Part shown: piece by piece, positions 60,236-64,000 of the stretch
Numbering within the stretch: the stretch's first letter is position 1
Layout of the letters: every line of letters starts with the position of its first letter
Source: Chitinophaga hostae
GTDB taxonomy: Bacteria; Bacteroidota; Bacteroidia; Chitinophagales; Chitinophagaceae
Assembly (NCBI RefSeq): GCF_018224885.1
Contig: NZ_JAGTXB010000029.1
Location: 1 to 64,000, forward strand
DNA: 64,000 nt
Direction: 5' to 3'
The notes under the pieces: generated by a model
Told to the model about the DNA's origin: nothing
What the model saw: only the letters and a program-made list of their open reading frames with translations
Databases searched by the model: none
Translations under genes and position numbers: made by a program

Positions 60236-60811
60236 ATGCCGTGCTTTTATTTTGTTGCAAGCAACCAAAACATAAAACCAACATTACTTATGCTGGCTAA
60301 TACTGGTATGGGATCGCTCAAAGGTGATCCGGGAAAAAACGGTGAAGAAAACATCGTACAAGCACAGGAACACGCCCCTGACATCTTTGAGAAGCCGTCG
60401 CCGGGTTTCCTGGATGGCATGACCTTGCTGGCGGTAGAAGATAATCCCATCAACCAGCGCGTGCTGGGGCTCCAGCTAAAAAATTCCGGCGTTATACTCA
60501 GTACCGCTGGCAACGGCCTGGAGGCCCTGGAAAAAATGCAGGAGCAAACATTTGATGGTATCATACTCGATTTGCATATGCCTGAAATGAATGGTTATAA
60601 CACCATTCCGCATATCCGGCGCCTGCAGCCCGATGCTTTTATTATTGTGCTCACTGCGGATGTGATGCCGGAAGTATCTGCCCGCCTGGAAAAACTGCAA
60701 ATAAAACATATGCTGGCTAAGCCATATGCAGCGGAAGAACTGCTGGAGAAGCTAAAAGCCGAAAGCAAAAAGCAAAAAGCTATTGAAGCGGGTCAGGAAC
60801 AGCAGCTGTAG
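60236..60811 (+). CDS. Receiver-domain protein with N-terminal extension
   Basis: 191 aa. Start is ATG 60236, with ATG 60290 (MLANTGMGSLKGD) as a good alternative. The N-terminal 60 residues are polar and unrecognised. The receiver runs from GMTLLAVEDNPINQRVLGLQL, the style found at the C-terminus of hybrid kinases, with Asp112 in GIILDLHMPEMNGY, IIVLTADV and MLAKPYAAEEL. No output domain. The last ~18 codons lie in one arm of a 34-bp inverted repeat, giving the Lys-rich tail KAESKKQKAIEAG. Perhaps a detached receiver that takes phosphate from an orphan hybrid kinase. Confidence 0.85.
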   Translation: MPCFYFVASNQNIKPTLLMLANTGMGSLKGDPGKNGEENIVQAQEHAPDIFEKPSPGFLDGMTLLAVEDNPINQRVLGLQLKNSGVILSTAGNGLEALEKMQEQTFDGIILDLHMPEMNGYNTIPHIRRLQPDAFIIVLTADVMPEVSARLEKLQIKHMLAKPYAAEELLEKLKAESKKQKAIEAGQEQQL

Positions 60812-60861
60812 TCTCTTTAATCATCCACTTCAATAGCTTTTTGCTTTTTGCTTTCGGCTTT
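60755..60861. repeat. 34-bp perfect inverted repeat at the end of the receiver gene
   Basis: Arms 60755-60788 and 60828-60861 are exact complements (left arm begins AAAGCCGAAAGCAAAAAGC), with a 39-base loop holding the stop codon at 60809. Left arm is coding. The right arm ends 38 bases before the bioA ATG. Built from the short unit GCAAAAA, which suggests a slippage-type or REP-like origin. Confidence 0.9.
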
Positions 60862-60898
60862 CTGCTTACCTTCGCCCCTCCACTAAAGTATCCAACTT

Positions 60899-62176
60899 AT
60901 GCAAACGCCTTCTTTGTCGGCCCGTGACCAGGACCTGATCTGGCACCCGTACACGCAGATGCAGACCGCACCGGCGCCTGTAGGCATTGTACGCGGACAG
61001 GGCGCGCTTCTTTTCGACGAAAATAATAACAGCTATATAGATGCCACCTCCAGCTGGTGGGTAAATATACACGGACATGCGCATCCGCACATTGCGCAGC
61101 AGCTGGCTGCCCAGGCATTACAACTGGAACACTGCATTTTCGCCGGCTATACGCATCCGCCGGCGGTGAATCTTGCCGAACGGCTGCTAAAAATCCTCCC
61201 GGACAATCAACGCCGTGTTTTTTATTCCGACAACGGATCCACCGCCATAGAAGTGGCACTAAAAATGGCGATCCAATACTGGGACAATAAAGGCACCCGC
61301 AAACATAAAATACTGGCTTTCAAAAATGCGTATCATGGCGATACTTTTGGCGCCATGAGCGTCAGCGGCAGAAGTGTGTTTACCCGCGTGTTTGATGACC
61401 TTTTGTTTGACGTTCATTTCCTGGATGTACCCACCGCGGAAAACATCTCCCAGATAATAACTGCCATAGCAGCCTTACAGCCGGAAGATATAGCCGCCTT
61501 TGTTTTTGAGCCCCTGCTGCAAGGCTCCGGCGGCATGATCATGTACGATGCTACCGCCTTTGAACAACTGCTGCAATACTGTTCTTCCCGGCATATTTTA
61601 CTGATAGCAGATGAAGTAATGACCGGCTTCGGCAGAACCGGGAAAAATTTTGCGATGGAATATGTACAAACGAAACCAGATATCATCTGTCTTTCCAAAG
61701 GGCTCACCGGCGGTACCATGGCCCTGGGCGTAACCACCAGTACGGCCGCGGTATACGAAGCTTTCCTTTCCAGCGATAAACTGAAAACATTATTTCACGG
61801 TCATTCCTTTACCGCCAATCCCCTGGCCTGTACGGCCGCACTGGCCAGCATGGACCTCTTTATTGATCCGGCCTGCGCGACTAACCGCCAACGGATACAC
61901 GAAAAGCATATCGCTTTCTTATCCGAACTGCAACAGTGGGCAGTGATCAAAAATGCAAGACTGCTTGGAACCATTCTCGCATTTGAAATTATAACGACCA
62001 ACGCAGATGGTTATACGAATTCACTGGCAGACCAGCTGCATCGTTTCTTCCGGGAAAAAAGAATTATGTTGCGCCCGCTGGGCAATACCCTGTATATACT
62101 GCCTCCCTACTGTATTACCAATGAGCAGCTGGACCAGGTGTACAACAGCATCCGCGAGCTGGTATCCATCTTATAA
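60899..62176 (+). CDS. bioA: Adenosylmethionine-8-amino-7-oxononanoate aminotransferase
   Basis: 425-aa PLP enzyme of biotin synthesis; it converts KAPA to DAPA using SAM as amino donor. Diagnostic parts: IWHPYTQMQTAP (substrate site), ATSSWWVNIHGHAHP, YSDNGSTAIEVALKMA, AYHGDTFGAMSVSG, IADEVMTGFGRTG and the PLP lysine in CLSKGLTGGTMALG. Other biotin genes are not adjacent, so the pathway is split in this genome. A TACCTTCG near-consensus -7 box is at 60869-60876. Confidence 0.95.
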   Translation: MQTPSLSARDQDLIWHPYTQMQTAPAPVGIVRGQGALLFDENNNSYIDATSSWWVNIHGHAHPHIAQQLAAQALQLEHCIFAGYTHPPAVNLAERLLKILPDNQRRVFYSDNGSTAIEVALKMAIQYWDNKGTRKHKILAFKNAYHGDTFGAMSVSGRSVFTRVFDDLLFDVHFLDVPTAENISQIITAIAALQPEDIAAFVFEPLLQGSGGMIMYDATAFEQLLQYCSSRHILLIADEVMTGFGRTGKNFAMEYVQTKPDIICLSKGLTGGTMALGVTTSTAAVYEAFLSSDKLKTLFHGHSFTANPLACTAALASMDLFIDPACATNRQRIHEKHIAFLSELQQWAVIKNARLLGTILAFEIITTNADGYTNSLADQLHRFFREKRIMLRPLGNTLYILPPYCITNEQLDQVYNSIRELVSIL

Positions 62177-62186
62177 AGACATAAAA

Positions 62187-62218
62187 AAAGAGGTGATATC
62201 AAATGATATCACCTCTTT
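62187..62218. terminator. Bidirectional terminator
   Basis: Perfect 15-bp stem AAAGAGGTGATATCA/TGATATCACCTCTTT with a 2-base loop between convergent bioA and the DUF2911 gene. Confidence 0.88.
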
Positions 62219-62237
62219 CAAATATTTACCGGACAGT

Positions 62238-62732
62238 TTATTTTACCGGTACCGCAACTTTTGTATCATCCCATTCAAATACAACTGCGTTACCTGGTAA
62301 AGTAAAAGTGAGTTTCTCTGCCGGAGTAGACAGCGCCTCTCTTTTTACCTTTACCTGTACCACATCCTGGCCTTTATTTTTGTCGTAGTCATAAGCACCC
62401 CACTGTCCCAGTTTACCATTCAGGATAACGGTCCATGTTTTAGGGTCTGGAATAGAAAATAAAGTGTAAGTGCCGGCTTTTACAGGTTTACCACCAAATA
62501 CAACGTCTTTGCTGAAGGTGATTTCTGTAGCCTCATCAGCACCGGTACGCCATACTTTACCAAATGGTTCAAGGGTACCAAAAATTACACGGCCTTTTTT
62601 GGAAGGTTGTCCGTATACCACTTTAATACCGTTGGCTTCTACCGTGGTGTGCGGGCTCTTACGTGGCTTTTCCTGTGCAAAAACGAGGCTGGTTACGGCC
62701 AAAAATAAGGTTGCCAAAAAGAAATGTTTCAT
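62238..62732 (-). CDS. DUF2911-family exported protein
   Basis: 164 aa with a signal peptide (MKHFFLATLFLAVTSLVFAQ). DUF2911 signature: VVYGQPSKKGRVIFGTLEPF, GKVWRTGADEATEITFSKDV and VKAGTYTLFSIPDPKTWTVI. Very common in Bacteroidota; periplasmic or surface location; function unknown. Full family length for the short form. Monocistronic, with its terminator shared with bioA. Confidence 0.93.
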   Translation of the reverse strand: MKHFFLATLFLAVTSLVFAQEKPRKSPHTTVEANGIKVVYGQPSKKGRVIFGTLEPFGKVWRTGADEATEITFSKDVVFGGKPVKAGTYTLFSIPDPKTWTVILNGKLGQWGAYDYDKNKGQDVVQVKVKREALSTPAEKLTFTLPGNAVVFEWDDTKVAVPVK

Positions 62733-62842
62733 TTTTTTAGTTTTTTCTGGAATAAGAAGAATGGTTCAAGAAAGCTCAACAATTTAAACTATAAAATCCG
62801 GTGAAAACAAAACTATTGGATCAATGGTAAAATAACTCCATA

Positions 62843-63373
62843 TTATTTCCCTTCACAGATCTTACTCAACTTTGTTAAACCATTATTCATGGCAGGTCCA
62901 TAAACCCTGTCGGCCACAAAGCCCCTTAATTTCCACCAGGGCAGCATGCCCAGTTTAATTTCCATATGCCAGAATATAGCAGTGCCTTTCCCATCCCGGG
63001 TGGGCTTCAGTTCTATACCGCTGTTAACCGGTCTTACTCCTTTGATATCCAACAGGTAATGTACCCCTTTGGCCGGATCGCTATCCAGTATGGTTACCTT
63101 ACCGCTGTTCTCTTTCCCGTCCCAGCTGTACCAGGCGCCCGTTCCGATAGCCGGATCGGAATAAACCAGGGTGGCTGTTGTGTCGGGCCTGGTCCACGGA
63201 TTCCAGGGGTCCCAGGCCTTCAGGTTCGCAATATGTGCATATACGGTATCAATAGGCGCCTGTATTACACCTGTACGTTCTACCACTGCTGTAGAAGGGA
63301 ATAACAAAGACGTTAAAAAAACTACGACCCCGAAAATGATCACACTGATCAGCAACAACTTTACAAAACGCAT
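62843..63373 (-). CDS. SRPBCC/polyketide-cyclase-like protein with N-terminal membrane anchor
   Basis: 176 aa. One membrane helix (LLLISVIIFGVVVFLTSLLF, about 6-25), then a START/SRPBCC domain: VERTGVIQAPIDTVYAHIAN, LKAWDPWNPWTRPDTT and YSWDGKENSGKVTILDSDP. The domain has a deep hydrophobic pocket in other members; ligand unknown. It is a paralogue of the next gene (WDPWNPW versus WELWSPW), 63 bases apart and co-directional, so a tandem duplication in one operon is likely. Confidence 0.87.
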   Translation of the reverse strand: MRFVKLLLISVIIFGVVVFLTSLLFPSTAVVERTGVIQAPIDTVYAHIANLKAWDPWNPWTRPDTTATLVYSDPAIGTGAWYSWDGKENSGKVTILDSDPAKGVHYLLDIKGVRPVNSGIELKPTRDGKGTAIFWHMEIKLGMLPWWKLRGFVADRVYGPAMNNGLTKLSKICEGK

Positions 63374-63436
63374 AAAAAAATATATATTATAATATAAGCA
63401 TGACCAGATGCATGTTATTATACCCGGTTATCCGCC

Positions 63437-63967
63437 TTAGCTCCCCAGTATTCTTTTAATATTACCCAATCCCTTCTCAAAATCCTTCCCTACCCACTTA
63501 TCCATCATAAGGCCCATTACTTTGCGCAAGGGGTGTTGCCCCATATTGCAAACCATTCCCCAGGTAACCAATGTGCCGCCTGATACGGCATCGAAGCGGA
63601 AATATCCTTTGGATACGCCCATGCCCATAAAATCGATGTTGGTAGCAATGTACTGATCGGGCCGGGACTCGGTAACAGACATATGTCCCTTCCCTACATT
63701 GCGGTTGTTGCTTTCCCAGCTATAACCTGCACCTACCCCGCTCTCCTTTTCGCCATAGGTAATTTTAACGGCGGGGTCCTGCTCTTTCCAGGGCGACCAC
63801 AACTCCCAGTTGCGCACCACATTTATCAATGGAAAAACAGTGCCGGCGGCTGCCGGGATTTGCAGCGAGCGCTCCACTTTTACGGTCGGGGACAGAAAGA
63901 AACTGAAAATGAAGAGCCCCAGCACAAGGACAATAAATGCACCCAGGATAATGAATAAGGCTTGCAT
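63437..63967 (-). CDS. SRPBCC-family membrane-anchored protein (tandem paralogue)
   Basis: 176 aa. ATG 63967 (MQALFIILGAFIVLVL) is used; a GTG at 63988 is in frame. One membrane helix (about 4-26), then the SRPBCC domain: VERSLQIPAAAGTVFPLINV, WELWSPWKEQDP, GAGYSWESNNRNVGKGHMSV and GGTLVTWGMVCNM. Function unknown. First gene of the pair; its promoter lies at or beyond the right edge of the window. Confidence 0.87.
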   Translation of the reverse strand: MQALFIILGAFIVLVLGLFIFSFFLSPTVKVERSLQIPAAAGTVFPLINVVRNWELWSPWKEQDPAVKITYGEKESGVGAGYSWESNNRNVGKGHMSVTESRPDQYIATNIDFMGMGVSKGYFRFDAVSGGTLVTWGMVCNMGQHPLRKVMGLMMDKWVGKDFEKGLGNIKRILGS

Positions 63968-64000
63968 CTGACTGGATTTAGATAGCACAAAGCTAACGAA

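Noticed and set aside
1..64000. tRNA, rRNA, CRISPR arrays, insertion sequences, prophage
   Set aside because: No spacer held a tRNA-like cloverleaf, regular short repeats with spacers, transposase sequence or phage structural gene that I could recognise.

Overview
The window looks like a chromosomal segment from a Bacteroidota bacterium, most likely a Chitinophagaceae and plausibly Chitinophaga. The evidence is the ECF sigma/FecR/SusC/SusD module at the left edge, secreted glycoside hydrolases (GH18, GH76, GH71/99-like), MacB-type permeases, a DUF2911 protein, and promoters matching the Bacteroidota form TTTG-N19-TAnnTTTG. I see no rRNA, tRNA, CRISPR array, insertion sequence or phage gene.

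Layout. 1-6939: SusD (cut by the left edge), STN-domain SusC and FecR on the minus strand, with their sigma factor divergent. 7041-8098: an overlapping pair that resembles a Tlde1 peptidoglycan-targeting effector and a secreted partner. 8173-21134: housekeeping and accessory enzymes (EamA transporter, zinc-free oxidoreductase, PepSY membrane protein, hybrid kinase, methyltransferase, phosphoesterase, 2OG-Fe(II) oxygenase, a frameshifted Ada-type metal-binding gene, YjbQ, PQQ-type sugar dehydrogenase, GlxA-type regulator with DoxX). 21369-28645: small regulator/target units (TetR-HMA-like-MFS, SDR/HxlR, imine-reductase-like/HxlR, Nudix/DeoR), each with a visible candidate operator. 28670-36452: alpha/beta hydrolase, SH3-like secreted protein, GH76, a decayed ECF sigma gene, histidine kinase, large permease, DUF3052-like protein.

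36453-37960 is visibly AT-richer and holds a truncated XRE-type gene, a NADAR-domain protein and an unrecognised upstream partner, so it looks like an acquired defence or toxin-antitoxin patch. 37962-40185 holds a SufR-like regulator, a COQ4-like membrane protein and a divergent flavin reductase sharing a back-to-back promoter. 40388-48060: a heterodimeric ABC exporter, TetR-MFS, PhzF and a serine hydrolase. 48071-52745: chitin/glycan utilisation (GH18-ThuA fusion, NagX-like acyltransferase, GH71/99-like enzyme preceded by a structured terminated leader). 53846-60017: a two-component system, TonB receptor and LtaS-like membrane sulfatase. 60236-63967: a receiver protein, bioA, DUF2911 and two SRPBCC proteins.

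A recurring non-coding theme is very long, near-perfect inverted repeats just after genes (25747-25802, 55816-55955, 60030-60080, 60755-60861), mostly without the U-tract of an ordinary terminator. Three genes show decay: a frameshift in the Ada-like gene, a truncated ECF sigma gene and a truncated XRE gene.
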